Source of the DNA: Verrucomicrobiota bacterium
GTDB lineage: Bacteria > Verrucomicrobiota > Verrucomicrobiia > Verrucomicrobiales > V1-33
DNA length: 64,000 nt
Assembly (NCBI GenBank): GCA_003402705.1
Contig: QQNF01000001.1
Coordinates: 1-64,000, forward strand
Direction: 5' to 3'
Shown piece after piece: positions 51,857 to 62,017 of the stretch. Both the position numbers and the translations under genes were made by a program. How positions within the stretch are numbered: the stretch's first letter is position 1; the number at the start of each line of letters is the position of its first letter. The notes beneath the pieces were generated by a model that saw only the letters and a list, made by a program, of their open reading frames with translations, ran no database searches and was not told the origin of the DNA.

Positions 51857-54800
51857 TGTGCGTGCTCTCCGTTCCCCACACCCCCAGATTCACCGAACTC
51901 TCAATCCGGTAAATCCGCCCCGCCGCATCCGGCAGCGTCAGCTGCAATCCCGTCCCGCCAGTCTCCGTCAATCCCAGCCGCGGCACCACCATCGGAGCCG
52001 TATTCACCAGCCCGCCACCCGTCACCGTATCGACTTCTAACTCAAGATCAAATCCCAGATCGCTGCTCGTCGCCGCGTTCTGCCGGATCTCCGCCGCAAA
52101 CACATTGTTCCCCGCCGTCAGCGCAGAAACCGCCAGCGGCACCGTCAGCCACGTCTGCTCGTCCGCCCCGCCCACACTCACCGTCGCCAGATCCGCAGGC
52201 CCGGGATTGGCAGGAAGATTGTTCACCCAGATCCGGTTCCCGTTCAGATACAGCTGAATCCCGTCGTCCCGCATCACCCGCAGTCTCGCCGCACTGAACA
52301 CCACCCCCGCAGGCACCGCAAAGGCCCGCCGGAACCAGTACACCGTCCGCCCCGGCGTCACCTGACCAGTCTCCCCATCCCCCCCGAACCCTAGCCGCGT
52401 CCGCCCGGTCTTCCACGCCGCATCATCAAACACACCACCCGTCCACCCCGCCGCAGGAGCCACCCCACTATCCAGGTAACGCCAGTCCGCCCCCGACCAG
52501 ATCAATCGCTGCACCGTCACCGGCGACCCCACCGTCACCGGCACCACAGCCGTCGTCAGCGACGCCCCGCTCACCAGCTCCACCCGCGCCCGCACCCCGT
52601 AACTCCCCTTCAGCGCACTCGCCCACACCAGCCCCCACGGCGCACTCACCGCCTCCCCTAGCTTCGCACTCCCTGCAAAATACTCCACCCTCCTCACCGC
52701 TCCCGGCAGATTCGCCGTCGCCACCGCAAACCCTAACGGCTCATCCGACTTCACCACCTGCCCCGCCGCCGGTGCCGTCAGCCAAACCGACGCCCCACCC
52801 GCCGCCGGTGCCTTCAGCCCCGCCAGCTCCAGATCAAATCCCAGATCACTGCTCCCCACCGCCGACTGATGCACCTCCACCGCCAGCTGATTCTCACCAG
52901 CACGCAACCCAGTCACCGGCACCACCACCTCCACAGGATTCACCTCGTCCTCCGCAGCCGCACTAGCCAGCGTCGAAAACGCCAGCACTCCCTCCGGCAG
53001 ATTGTCCCGCAGCAGCTCCACACGGTTCAACTGCACCGACACCCCGTCGTCCCGCACCACCCGCAGCCGCAGCGCATCAAACGCCGCAGGATCCGTCACC
53101 GTGAACTTCTTCCGGAAATACACCGTCGCCGGCTTCGCCCCAGCATCATCATATCCCAGCGCCGTCACCTCCCCGTCTCCCCCGTACCCTAACCGACCCG
53201 GCCCCTCACGCCAAGCCGTATCGTCAAAACTCGTCCGCCCCGGCCAGTTAGGCCCCGGATCCACCCCGCGGTCCTCATACTTCCATACCTCCCCCCGCTT
53301 CACCAGCACCGTCGCCTGCGCCGGAGCCCGCACCACCAGCGTCACCCCCGGCCCGCTGAACACCGCCCCCGCACTGTCCGTCGCCACCGCCGTCACCATA
53401 TGATTCCCCGCCACCGCGCCACTCCACGCCACACTCCACGGCCACTCGCCACTCTCCCCCACCTTCACCCCGTTCACCAGCCACTCCACCCGCCGCACCC
53501 CCAACCCAGCCCCCGGCAGCACCTCTCCCGTCAGCACCGGCACCTCCGGCAGCAGCACCGCCCCTCGCGCCGCCACATACACGCCCCGTCCCCGCCCCGT
53601 TCCCACGTCCGCCTTCAACTCCATGTCAAAACTCGCATCCGAACTCGTCGCCGATTCCTGCACCAGCTCCACCGCCACCGTATTCCATCCCGCCCGCAGC
53701 AACCCCCCATCCAGCATCGCTTCCACCCACGCATTCTCCTCACTCCCCGCCGCCTGCGCCGTCCCGTCCGCCCGGATGTTATGCCGGAACGCCAGCACCC
53801 CGTTCACATAAACCAGCGCCGCATCATCCCGCACCAGCCGAAACCGCAACCCGCTCACCGCACGCGGATCCGCCACCGCAAACGTCCGCCGGAACTGCGC
53901 CCTCACATACCTCGCCCCTCCAGGACTGATGTTCGTCACCTCATCCCCATCCCCGTACCCTAACTGCCCAGCCCCGCTGCTCCACCCGCTGTCGTCAAAC
54001 CCGGGCCGCTCCCAACCAACCGGTGCCGCCGCCGTCGCCGCACGCCACTTCCACACACTCCCCGCTCCAATCAGATCCACCGGAGCCGCTCCCACCGTCA
54101 CCGCCACCGCTCCAGATGTCAGCGGACTCCCCACACTGAACGTCGCCACCACCCGCAGCACATGCGCCCCAGCCGTCGGATTGCTCCACGTCAGCGCATA
54201 CGGAGCCGTCACATCCTCACCCGCCTTCACCCCATCGATCAGAAACTCCACCTTCGTCACCGTCGCCGTCCGCGCCCGCGCCTCCGCCGTCAGCACCACC
54301 GGCACTCCCGCCACCAGCCGCCCCCCGCTCTCCGGAAATGTCAGGTAAGCCGCCTGCGCCCCAGCCGTCGGCGCATCCTGCACCCCCAGCAACTCCCCAT
54401 CAAACGCCAGATCACTGCTCGTCGGCTCCACCTGGTGCACCTCCGCACACAACCAGTTGTCCCCCGCCACCAGCAGCGTCGGACTGATCCCGTTCGTCTG
54501 CTGATACACCCCCGGCTCCGTCGAATCCAATGCCGTCGTTGCATACGTGATGTTCGCCTCCGTCACCGTCGCCGCAAAATTATCCTGATAAATCCGCGTC
54601 CCGTTCAGATACACCATCACCGCATCATCCCGCTGACACAACAGTCTCAACTCCTTGTACAACGCCGGATTCGCCACACTGAACCGCCGCCGGAAATACG
54701 CCGTCGTCCGCTTGTTCTGCGCATCCGGCCCGAAACTGATCACCGTCCCCTCTCCGCCATTCCCGTACCCTAGCAACCCAGGCCCCTGCGCCCACGCCGC

Positions 54801-57338
54801 ATCATTGAACGTCCTCGCACGCCACGCCGTCCCCAGATCCGTCCCCGTGTCATTGTACTTCCACACACTCAGCCGCGGCACCAAACCCGTCACCGTCTCC
54901 GCCGCCGTCTCCGCCACTGACAGATCCGCACCCGTCGCATTCACCGTCCAGTTCATCCCGCTGCTGAACGTCCGCACAAACGTCAGCCGGTTCGCCACCA
55001 CCTCCATCGCATCAATCCGCCGCACCCCCACCGGCACCCGGCACAACGCATAACTCCCATCACTGTCGCTCCACGCATACAGATTCCCTTCCGTATACAC
55101 CCGCACCCCGCCCATCGGCTGGCTGTCCCCGTCCACCACCCGCCCCGAAATCCTAACCTGCCCAGTCGGCAGCACTCCCACCCGCTGCACCACCGTCTTC
55201 CGCCACGTCCCCCCGCGGCAGTCACTCACCACACACTGCACCGCATACTCCCCATCCCCTCCAAACGTCTTCCGCTGCACCGGCTCGTTGTCCCACGAAT
55301 GCGTCCCATCCCCGAAATCCCAGTAATACGCCAGCCGGTCCCCGTCCGCATCCGTCGCCTCCACCTCCCACACACATTCCGCCCCGCTCGCCACATGCCC
55401 CGCCTGCGCCACCAGCCGCCCCTCCGGTACTCGGTTCCCACTCACCGCAAACCCCACCGCCAAATCCATCGCCCGCGGAAAAGCCGCCGCCCCAGTCCCC
55501 AGCGGCGTCACCGATACCCCCGCCGCCACATCCGTAAACGTCATCCCCACCGGCAAGGTCAGCCCAGTCTGCCTCGGCATCGCATCCACCCGGTAACTGT
55601 CCTCCCCCTGCTTGTTAGTAAAATGCAGCACCAGCCCGCGCTCGAACTCCGTCCCGCTCAGAGTCGCCCGATAGTCAAACCAGTAGTCCCTCCCCGCATC
55701 ACGACTCACCCGCAACCCCCGGAACCCATTCCCGTTCCGCGGCTCGTCACTCACATGCAGACGATACACCCCGGCCGTCGTCACCCGCGCACTCTCACCA
55801 TCCGGGATCCAGTCAATCGACGTCTTGTGACTCGACGTGTAATGCATCCCGTCACCCCCGCTCCCCATCGGATCATGGTTGTTCCCGTACTCCACATTCG
55901 ACCCATCCCCGATGATGCTGTTATCACTCGTATCCCACCGGTGCGCATGCGGCAGCCCCAGATTGTGCCCGAATTCATGCGTGAACACACTCAGCCCGTA
56001 ATAACCATTCGCTAGGTGCATCCCCACACCACCCACATACGCCAGCCCCGCATAACCAGCCGCCGGCCGCCCGTTCGTGAACACCCCCGCAAATGCAAAA
56101 TCGCTTAGCACGAAACCCGCCGCCGCCGCCGCCGCCCGCGCGTCAGGATACAGCCGCGACAACCCAGCATTGTCATAATCCCCGGCCGGCCGCCCGATCG
56201 CCAGCGCCGGTGTGAACTGCGATCCCCCGGGCCCCAGCGGCGCAATCCGGATCCGCCCCCACGACAGGTTGTTCATGTGATTGATGAACTCATTCATCAG
56301 CGCCGTCGCCCGCGCATCACTGATCGTATCCGCTAGCGCACTGCTGCTGTCGCTGAACCGCGGCCGCAGAAACAGCATCCGCTTGTATCCCTCCGTATAG
56401 CCACTCGCCGCCACCGGCAACCCGCTCGCCGCCACCTCCCCAACCCCGCCCGACGCCATCACCGGCAAATCCGGCTCACCTAACGCATACGCCGCCACCG
56501 CCCGACCCGCCCACTCCCTCCCGTGCGCCGCACAGCAGAACCGCCGCACCTCCCCGCCCAGCCTCACCGCCACCCCATCCTCCACCGCACACCCTCCCAC
56601 CCGCTCCCGCTCCACCCCGCGCTCCTCCACTCCCTCCACCTCCACCACCTCCGCAGGCTCGGAATCCAGCGCCATCACCTTGTCCACCCTCACCGCAGGA
56701 TTCACCGAAACATTCGTCGCCGCCTCCACCGGCAGCGCAATCCCCCGCAACGGCACCCGCCCTTTCGTCACATACTCTAACCCAGCCCCATACACCCCCA
56801 CCTCATACACCTCCCCGCCAATCTCCGCCCACCTCAGCAACCCCCCGCCCTCCACTTCCCGCCCAGGCACCACCCGCGCACACGCCACCGAAAAACTCCC
56901 CATCGCATTCACCTCCTCCTCCAGCATCTCCCTCACCCGCTCCGGCAAACCCGCCCGCCGCGCCCCCCTCACCGCCACCCGCAACGCCCGCTCCGGATCC
57001 GCCACCATCAAATCCGCCATCCTCCTCCTCCGCTCCCGCGCCAACCCCACCCCCTCAGCCTCCATCCCCGCACGCTCCCCACTCCCGGCGCGCTCCCAGC
57101 GCCCCATCCACCCCGCAAACGCCGCAATCTCCGGAATCTCCTCCCCCGCCACTCCCTCCTCATCTCCACCCACACTCACCCTCTCCTTCACCACATCCCT
57201 CACCCCTTTCTTCAATCCAACCCGCTCCCTCTCACCCACCTTCTCCACAACCTCCGGTCCACGGCTCACCCAAACCGCCGCCCCCAACAGGCCCAGCAGT
57301 ACTCCCAGATGCAGTCGCTTGCTCTTCATGCCCGCCAT
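51771..57338 (-). CDS. Large secreted reprolysin-like metalloprotease with repeated domains
   Basis: A 1855-residue secreted protein with an N-terminal signal (GVLLGLLGAAVWV). The zinc motif HEFGHNLGLPH is at residues 454-464. A PKD-like domain follows near residues 640-720, then a carboxypeptidase-regulatory-like domain (PTGQVRISGRVVDGDSQPMG). Four copies of a roughly 150-residue unit starting VWKY/WKW/WRY recur near 825, 1096, 1349 and 1616, separated by three Ig-like domains. The C-terminal end is a short FYRARW-type tail. It probably digests polymers outside the cell. Confidence 0.9.
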   Translation of the reverse strand: MAGMKSKRLHLGVLLGLLGAAVWVSRGPEVVEKVGERERVGLKKGVRDVVKERVSVGGDEEGVAGEEIPEIAAFAGWMGRWERAGSGERAGMEAEGVGLARERRRRMADLMVADPERALRVAVRGARRAGLPERVREMLEEEVNAMGSFSVACARVVPGREVEGGGLLRWAEIGGEVYEVGVYGAGLEYVTKGRVPLRGIALPVEAATNVSVNPAVRVDKVMALDSEPAEVVEVEGVEERGVERERVGGCAVEDGVAVRLGGEVRRFCCAAHGREWAGRAVAAYALGEPDLPVMASGGVGEVAASGLPVAASGYTEGYKRMLFLRPRFSDSSSALADTISDARATALMNEFINHMNNLSWGRIRIAPLGPGGSQFTPALAIGRPAGDYDNAGLSRLYPDARAAAAAAGFVLSDFAFAGVFTNGRPAAGYAGLAYVGGVGMHLANGYYGLSVFTHEFGHNLGLPHAHRWDTSDNSIIGDGSNVEYGNNHDPMGSGGDGMHYTSSHKTSIDWIPDGESARVTTAGVYRLHVSDEPRNGNGFRGLRVSRDAGRDYWFDYRATLSGTEFERGLVLHFTNKQGEDSYRVDAMPRQTGLTLPVGMTFTDVAAGVSVTPLGTGAAAFPRAMDLAVGFAVSGNRVPEGRLVAQAGHVASGAECVWEVEATDADGDRLAYYWDFGDGTHSWDNEPVQRKTFGGDGEYAVQCVVSDCRGGTWRKTVVQRVGVLPTGQVRISGRVVDGDSQPMGGVRVYTEGNLYAWSDSDGSYALCRVPVGVRRIDAMEVVANRLTFVRTFSSGMNWTVNATGADLSVAETAAETVTGLVPRLSVWKYNDTGTDLGTAWRARTFNDAAWAQGPGLLGYGNGGEGTVISFGPDAQNKRTTAYFRRRFSVANPALYKELRLLCQRDDAVMVYLNGTRIYQDNFAATVTEANITYATTALDSTEPGVYQQTNGISPTLLVAGDNWLCAEVHQVEPTSSDLAFDGELLGVQDAPTAGAQAAYLTFPESGGRLVAGVPVVLTAEARARTATVTKVEFLIDGVKAGEDVTAPYALTWSNPTAGAHVLRVVATFSVGSPLTSGAVAVTVGAAPVDLIGAGSVWKWRAATAAAPVGWERPGFDDSGWSSGAGQLGYGDGDEVTNISPGGARYVRAQFRRTFAVADPRAVSGLRFRLVRDDAALVYVNGVLAFRHNIRADGTAQAAGSEENAWVEAMLDGGLLRAGWNTVAVELVQESATSSDASFDMELKADVGTGRGRGVYVAARGAVLLPEVPVLTGEVLPGAGLGVRRVEWLVNGVKVGESGEWPWSVAWSGAVAGNHMVTAVATDSAGAVFSGPGVTLVVRAPAQATVLVKRGEVWKYEDRGVDPGPNWPGRTSFDDTAWREGPGRLGYGGDGEVTALGYDDAGAKPATVYFRKKFTVTDPAAFDALRLRVVRDDGVSVQLNRVELLRDNLPEGVLAFSTLASAAAEDEVNPVEVVVPVTGLRAGENQLAVEVHQSAVGSSDLGFDLELAGLKAPAAGGASVWLTAPAAGQVVKSDEPLGFAVATANLPGAVRRVEYFAGSAKLGEAVSAPWGLVWASALKGSYGVRARVELVSGASLTTAVVPVTVGSPVTVQRLIWSGADWRYLDSGVAPAAGWTGGVFDDAAWKTGRTRLGFGGDGETGQVTPGRTVYWFRRAFAVPAGVVFSAARLRVMRDDGIQLYLNGNRIWVNNLPANPGPADLATVSVGGADEQTWLTVPLAVSALTAGNNVFAAEIRQNAATSSDLGFDLELEVDTVTGGGLVNTAPMVVPRLGLTETGGTGLQLTLPDAAGRIYRIESSVNLGVWGTESTHIMNGNVLTVPLTRAGPGRFYRARWMSAP

Positions 57339-57460
57339 TCTCTCACGTTCCCCTCACCGCGCAAAAGCGTTCCTCATCACCCCCATCACCCCCGGGACTT
57401 GCCCTCTCACCCTCGCTGCGCCATAAACCCCCGGCCTTCCCGCCACGACCCGCTCCCCTC

Positions 57461-59440
57461 ATGAACCTTCCCCAAGGCCTGCGCTCCTTCTTCGACCGAC
57501 GCGATCCCGCCACCATCCGCGTCCTCGTCGCCCTCTCCACCCTAGCCATCGCCCTCGCCGCCTTCCTCATCAAGGCCGTCAAACCATGGAACCCCAAACT
57601 CCTCGCACGCTGGCATTCCCCCAAAGGCCCTAAACTCGACGACTTCATCACCGCAGGCCTCTGGTACGGAGCCGCCCTCGCCCTCGCCTTCCTCCTCATC
57701 TCCCTCCTCACTCAACGCTGGTGGTCACTCCCCGCCGCACCCGTCCGACCCGACCACGGCCGCCCCGTCCTCCCCCCAGCCGCACGCCGCTGGGTCTGGC
57801 TCATGCTCGCCGCCGTCACCATCCTCGCCATGTGGGCCCGCTCCCCTCGCCTCAACCACAGCTTCTGGAACGACGAAGCCATGCACCTCCGCTACTACGT
57901 CTGGGGCGACCCCAGCGCCGGTTCCCCGGACCAGCCGCACTTCGAAGCCGCCACATGGAAAGACGCCCTCTTCCTAAATAAAAAAGGCAATAACCACATC
58001 GGCAGCTCCCTCGAAGCTCGCGCCGCCCACGCCCTCTCCGGCGGCTCATGGGACGGCACCAAACCCTTCGTCGAAAGCCACCTCCGCCTCTTCCCGTGGC
58101 TCAGCGGCCTCCTCACCGTCGCCCTCACAGGCTTCATCGGCGCAGCCCTCGGCAACCCCCGCACCGGCCTAGCCGCCGGCCTCATCATCGCCATCCACCC
58201 ATGGCACCAGCGCTGGAGCGTCGAAATGCGCGGCTACTCCACCATGATCCTCGCCACCACCGCCGCCCTCTGGTGCCTCCTCCGCGCTCTCCAATCCAAC
58301 CGCTGGCGCTGGTGGCTCGGCTTCGCCGCCGCCCAGGCCGTCACCCTCCTCTGGTTCGCCGGAGCCGTCTACCCAGTCGCCGCCGCCAACCTCTCCGCCC
58401 TCGCCGTCATCCTCTCCTCCCGCCGCGCCTCCCCCTCCGAACGCCGCACCGCCGCCCTCCGCCTCATCACCGCAGGTACCCTCTCCCTCGTCCCCGTCGC
58501 CCTCATCATGGGCCCCTCCGTCCCCCAGATCGCCGCCTACCTCAAGCGCTCCCACCACTACGCTCCCATGGACCTCCACTGGTACATGGACCTCGGGAGC
58601 CACCTCCTCTCCGGCCTCCGCTCCCACGCCGACCCGCCAGCCACCAGCGGCGGCCTCACCCTCCCAGACCTCACCGCCGCCTCCCTCTGGCAACGCATCC
58701 TCTTCCTCGCAATCCTCCCGCTCCTCTCCATCTCAGGCCTCTTCCTCTTCATCCGCGAAAACTGGAAAACCCGCCTCATCACCGGCGCCCTCCTCGGCGG
58801 CGCAGCCCTCGGCTGTCTCCACAATTCCCTAACCCACTCCGCCATGATGAACTGGTACCTCCTCTACCTCATCCCCCTCTTCGCCCTCTCCCTCGCATGG
58901 TCCGGCCGCTTCATCGCCTCTCTCTTCCCAGACTCCCACCGCGCCCAGGCCGCCCCCCTCCTCATCGCCGCTCTCTTCGCCCTCGCCTCCGCCCCGGCCA
59001 TCGCCCGCCAGCAGCAGATCCCGCGCCAGCCCATCCGCGAAGCCGTCGCCCTCGCCCGCGGCTCAGCCCCAGCCCTCCAACCCAACCCCGACGTCGTCAC
59101 CGCCACCTTCGGCACCGGCGCAGGCCAGATCCGCATCTACGACCCAGCCGTCCACCTCCTCGAAAACACCACCGGCCTCACTAACCTCACCAACAAATGC
59201 CGCGAAGACGGCAAGGCTCTCTGGATCTACCTCTTCAACCGCCACGCCATCCCCTCCATCTCCTCCCCCTCCGACCCCGATTCCGCCTCATGGCCAGACA
59301 TGCTCGCCTTCCTCGAAGACAGCGGCGAATTCCAATACGTCGGCCTCGTCCCAGGCATGGAAGCCATCTGGTCCTGCTCCGTCTTCTGCTCCGTCCCAGA
59401 CACCATCATCCGCCTCAAATCCCCCACCCGGAAACCCTGA
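57461..59440 (+). CDS. GT39/PMT-like membrane glycosyltransferase
   Basis: A 659-residue protein with about twelve hydrophobic segments. The first large periplasmic loop has the GT-C acidic pair in NHSFWNDEAMHLRYY, as in dolichol/undecaprenyl-phosphate mannose transferases. HPWHQRWSVEMRGYSTMIL later also fits the family. It would move sugars from lipid carriers to proteins or lipids outside the membrane. The gene has the extreme C-ending codon use of the main chromosome and ends just before the change at 59.5 kb. Confidence 0.85.
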   Translation: MNLPQGLRSFFDRRDPATIRVLVALSTLAIALAAFLIKAVKPWNPKLLARWHSPKGPKLDDFITAGLWYGAALALAFLLISLLTQRWWSLPAAPVRPDHGRPVLPPAARRWVWLMLAAVTILAMWARSPRLNHSFWNDEAMHLRYYVWGDPSAGSPDQPHFEAATWKDALFLNKKGNNHIGSSLEARAAHALSGGSWDGTKPFVESHLRLFPWLSGLLTVALTGFIGAALGNPRTGLAAGLIIAIHPWHQRWSVEMRGYSTMILATTAALWCLLRALQSNRWRWWLGFAAAQAVTLLWFAGAVYPVAAANLSALAVILSSRRASPSERRTAALRLITAGTLSLVPVALIMGPSVPQIAAYLKRSHHYAPMDLHWYMDLGSHLLSGLRSHADPPATSGGLTLPDLTAASLWQRILFLAILPLLSISGLFLFIRENWKTRLITGALLGGAALGCLHNSLTHSAMMNWYLLYLIPLFALSLAWSGRFIASLFPDSHRAQAAPLLIAALFALASAPAIARQQQIPRQPIREAVALARGSAPALQPNPDVVTATFGTGAGQIRIYDPAVHLLENTTGLTNLTNKCREDGKALWIYLFNRHAIPSISSPSDPDSASWPDMLAFLEDSGEFQYVGLVPGMEAIWSCSVFCSVPDTIIRLKSPTRKP

Positions 59441-59502
59441 CCTTCACCGAGACAACGCTGACATGCTGATTGCATCTCGCCACCGGATTTCTATGGTGCT
59501 GG

Positions 59503-61335
59503 ATGTCCGTCTCCCGTCCGCGCTGGCTTCGTGATTTGATCCGCTTTCTGCCATTGCGGAGCCAGTTCGTATTATCGGGAAATGTGAGGGATCAGTATCC
59601 GGTGGAAATGCGGATGGCGATGGTGGTGCCCATGCCGTTGGTATCCTGTCTGGGTATGGAACTGCAGCGGGAAGGCATGGCACATTTTTTGGCGTTTGAC
59701 CCCGCACACGGGTTCTCAGTGCCGCTGGTTCACGGCCTGGATCAGCAGACTGAGCGCGATTTCTTCTCGAATCTCCTCGGGTTGGCATGGGCAGAGAATG
59801 GTCGGGCGGCAGCTTCTTCCGAAAGGTTTTTCGACCTGATGGAGACTATCGTGCGGCACTCCGCCGAGCCAATCGTACTGCTTGCCGATTTCGCCTCGCG
59901 GTTACTGATTCGGGCCGATTTGCCGACCGAGGCGGAGCAACGTGGATTCACGCGAGCGCTGGTGTTGTCGCATCAGGTGCTGCCCCGTCCACTCGGCCCG
60001 GACGGTAGGCCGTTTTTCAATCCGGTGATCTGGATCGTGGACAAGGAAGGCGATCTTCCAGACTGGTTCCTGCTGGGTAATCCGAAGATCCGGCATATCC
60101 CCGTGCCGTCGCCCGACCACGCGACCCGACGGCTGGTGGCGGGGAATCTCGCGGCGACTCTGAAGGGAGACTTGGCAGATGAACCCGTGACGCAGCTCGT
60201 GGATACCTTCGTGGAAGCAACGGATGGTCTGCTCGTCTGTGATCTCGTGGGCATTGCCCAGCTTTGCCGGAGCGAGGGACTCACCCTGACTGAAATTGGC
60301 GAAGGTGTGCGCCGCTACAAACTTGGCGTGACCGAGGACCCATGGAAAAAGGTGAATCGCGAAAAATTACGAATGGCAGAATCCTTGATCCGTCGCCGCG
60401 TGAAGGGTCAGGCCCACGCAGTGACGCACATGCTGGATCTCGTAAAGCGAGCGGTCTCAGGGATTGGCACGAAGGAAGGCGGCGGCGGGCGGCCCCGTGG
60501 CGTGGCGTTTCTCGCGGGACCCACGGGCGTGGGTAAAACCGAGCTCGCGAAGACCGTTACAGAGCTGTTGTTCGGAGACGAATCCCTCTGTATTCGTTTT
60601 GACATGAGCGAGTTCTCCGCCGAGCACAGCGATCAGAGGCTCATCGGCGCTCCGCCGGGGTATGTTGGCTATGATGTGGGCGGTGAACTGACCAACGCCG
60701 TGCGGCAGAAACCGTTCAGCGTGGTGTTGTTTGATGAAATCGAGAAAGCTCATCCGCGTATTCTGGACAAATTCCTGCAAGTGCTGGACGACGGGGTACT
60801 GACTTCCGGTCGCGGGGAAAGGGTGTATTTCTCCGAGGCCTTTCTGATCTTCACCTCCAATCTCGGCATATACCGTCTGGATGCGCACGGGGAGCGCGTT
60901 CCGAATGTTCTTCCGGGCGAACCCTACGACGCCGTGCAGGCCAAGGTGAAGGATGAGATCGCTCGGCATTTCAATCTAACACTAGGACGGCCGGAAATCC
61001 TCAACCGTTTGGGTGAAAATATCATGGTCTTCGATTTCATCCGCGACGATGTGGCTGCAGAGATTTTCGATGCCATGCTCGATGGCTTGGCTCTCAAAGC
61101 GAAACAGTCGCAACATGTGACTGTCGAAATTTCCGCGGAAGCAAGACACACTTTGCGGCAGCTCTGCACCGCAGATCTGTCCAATGGCGGGCGTGGCATT
61201 CGCAACCAGTTGGAGGTACATTTCGTCAACCCTCTGGCACGTCTGCTGTTCGATCAGAACGTGCCTCCCGGCACCACGCTTCGGATCAACGGATTGCACC
61301 ACACCACAGCGACCGTAATGGATGCCGCATTTTGA
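59503..61335 (+). CDS. ClpB-D2-like AAA+ ATPase with unusual N-terminal half
   Basis: A 610-residue protein (start ATG 59503; TTG 59470 is possible). Residues 1-300 are an N-terminal domain starting with LPLRSQFVLSGNVRDQY, itself possibly a degenerate P-loop fold. Residues 310-600 are a full AAA+ domain of the ClpB/Hsp104 D2 type: Walker A GPTGVGKT (K345), pore loop GAPPGYVGYDVGG, Walker B VVLFDEIEKAH (D411, E412) and sensor FTSNLG. It could remodel proteins. The next two genes follow closely, so the three probably work together. Confidence 0.88.
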   Translation: MSVSRPRWLRDLIRFLPLRSQFVLSGNVRDQYPVEMRMAMVVPMPLVSCLGMELQREGMAHFLAFDPAHGFSVPLVHGLDQQTERDFFSNLLGLAWAENGRAAASSERFFDLMETIVRHSAEPIVLLADFASRLLIRADLPTEAEQRGFTRALVLSHQVLPRPLGPDGRPFFNPVIWIVDKEGDLPDWFLLGNPKIRHIPVPSPDHATRRLVAGNLAATLKGDLADEPVTQLVDTFVEATDGLLVCDLVGIAQLCRSEGLTLTEIGEGVRRYKLGVTEDPWKKVNREKLRMAESLIRRRVKGQAHAVTHMLDLVKRAVSGIGTKEGGGGRPRGVAFLAGPTGVGKTELAKTVTELLFGDESLCIRFDMSEFSAEHSDQRLIGAPPGYVGYDVGGELTNAVRQKPFSVVLFDEIEKAHPRILDKFLQVLDDGVLTSGRGERVYFSEAFLIFTSNLGIYRLDAHGERVPNVLPGEPYDAVQAKVKDEIARHFNLTLGRPEILNRLGENIMVFDFIRDDVAAEIFDAMLDGLALKAKQSQHVTVEISAEARHTLRQLCTADLSNGGRGIRNQLEVHFVNPLARLLFDQNVPPGTTLRINGLHHTTATVMDAAF

Positions 61336-61345
61336 TTCCACTGCC

Positions 61346-62017
61346 ATGCGTCTCTTCCTCAGCCGGCTGCATTTTCCCGTGACCACCCTCGGTCCCGGAC
61401 GTCGTGCAGGCATCTGGTTCCAGGGATGCAGCCTGCATTGTCCAGGCTGCATCAGTACCGACACCTGGATCCATGAGCGAGGCCAGACAACGGTGGCCGA
61501 CGTGATACAAACCATTTCTCCCTGGCTGCACGAGGCTGATGGCGTCACAATCTCCGGAGGTGAACCGTTCGAGCAGCTGGAGGCGTTGGAGGCTCTGCTG
61601 ATCGCGCTGCGGGAGGAGATCGGACCAGACAAAGATGTGCTGGTCTACTCCGGCCATACATGGGAGAAAATTTCGCGACGCCTGTCAACGTGGGCGGGTC
61701 TCGCCGATGCACTCATCAGTGATCCGTTCGTGCGTTCGGGTTCGCAAACGTTCGTCTGGCGCGGATCGGATAATCAGCGCCTGCATCTTCTCACGGAATT
61801 GGGGCGGAAGCGTTACTCCGATTCACGGCACGCACTTCGCGAAACATTACCGAAGGCCTTGGATGTGTATTTTGATGGCGACACAGTCTGGATGGCAGGG
61901 ATTCCAGAAGCAGGCAGCCTCACTCAAATCACGCAGGCTCTCGCCGACGCCGGATTCGCTTCCGCCGCTTCAGATGGCGATCCGATATCGCCGCAGCCTT
62001 TTCCTGTTTTCGCATGA
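61346..62017 (+). CDS. Radical SAM activase-type protein (4Fe-4S, NrdG-like)
   Basis: A 223-residue protein from ATG 61346 (an upstream ATG at 61322 overlaps the AAA+ gene). The cluster motif is C28-S-L-H-C32-P-G-C35 (CxxxCxxC), followed by the SAM-binding GGE in TISGGEPFEQ. The segment RRAGIWFQGCSLHCPGC is typical of ribonucleotide reductase activase and related single-cluster proteins. It may make a glycyl radical or modify a partner protein. Its substrate is not clear; no glycyl radical enzyme is visible in the window. Confidence 0.87.
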   Translation: MRLFLSRLHFPVTTLGPGRRAGIWFQGCSLHCPGCISTDTWIHERGQTTVADVIQTISPWLHEADGVTISGGEPFEQLEALEALLIALREEIGPDKDVLVYSGHTWEKISRRLSTWAGLADALISDPFVRSGSQTFVWRGSDNQRLHLLTELGRKRYSDSRHALRETLPKALDVYFDGDTVWMAGIPEAGSLTQITQALADAGFASAASDGDPISPQPFPVFA

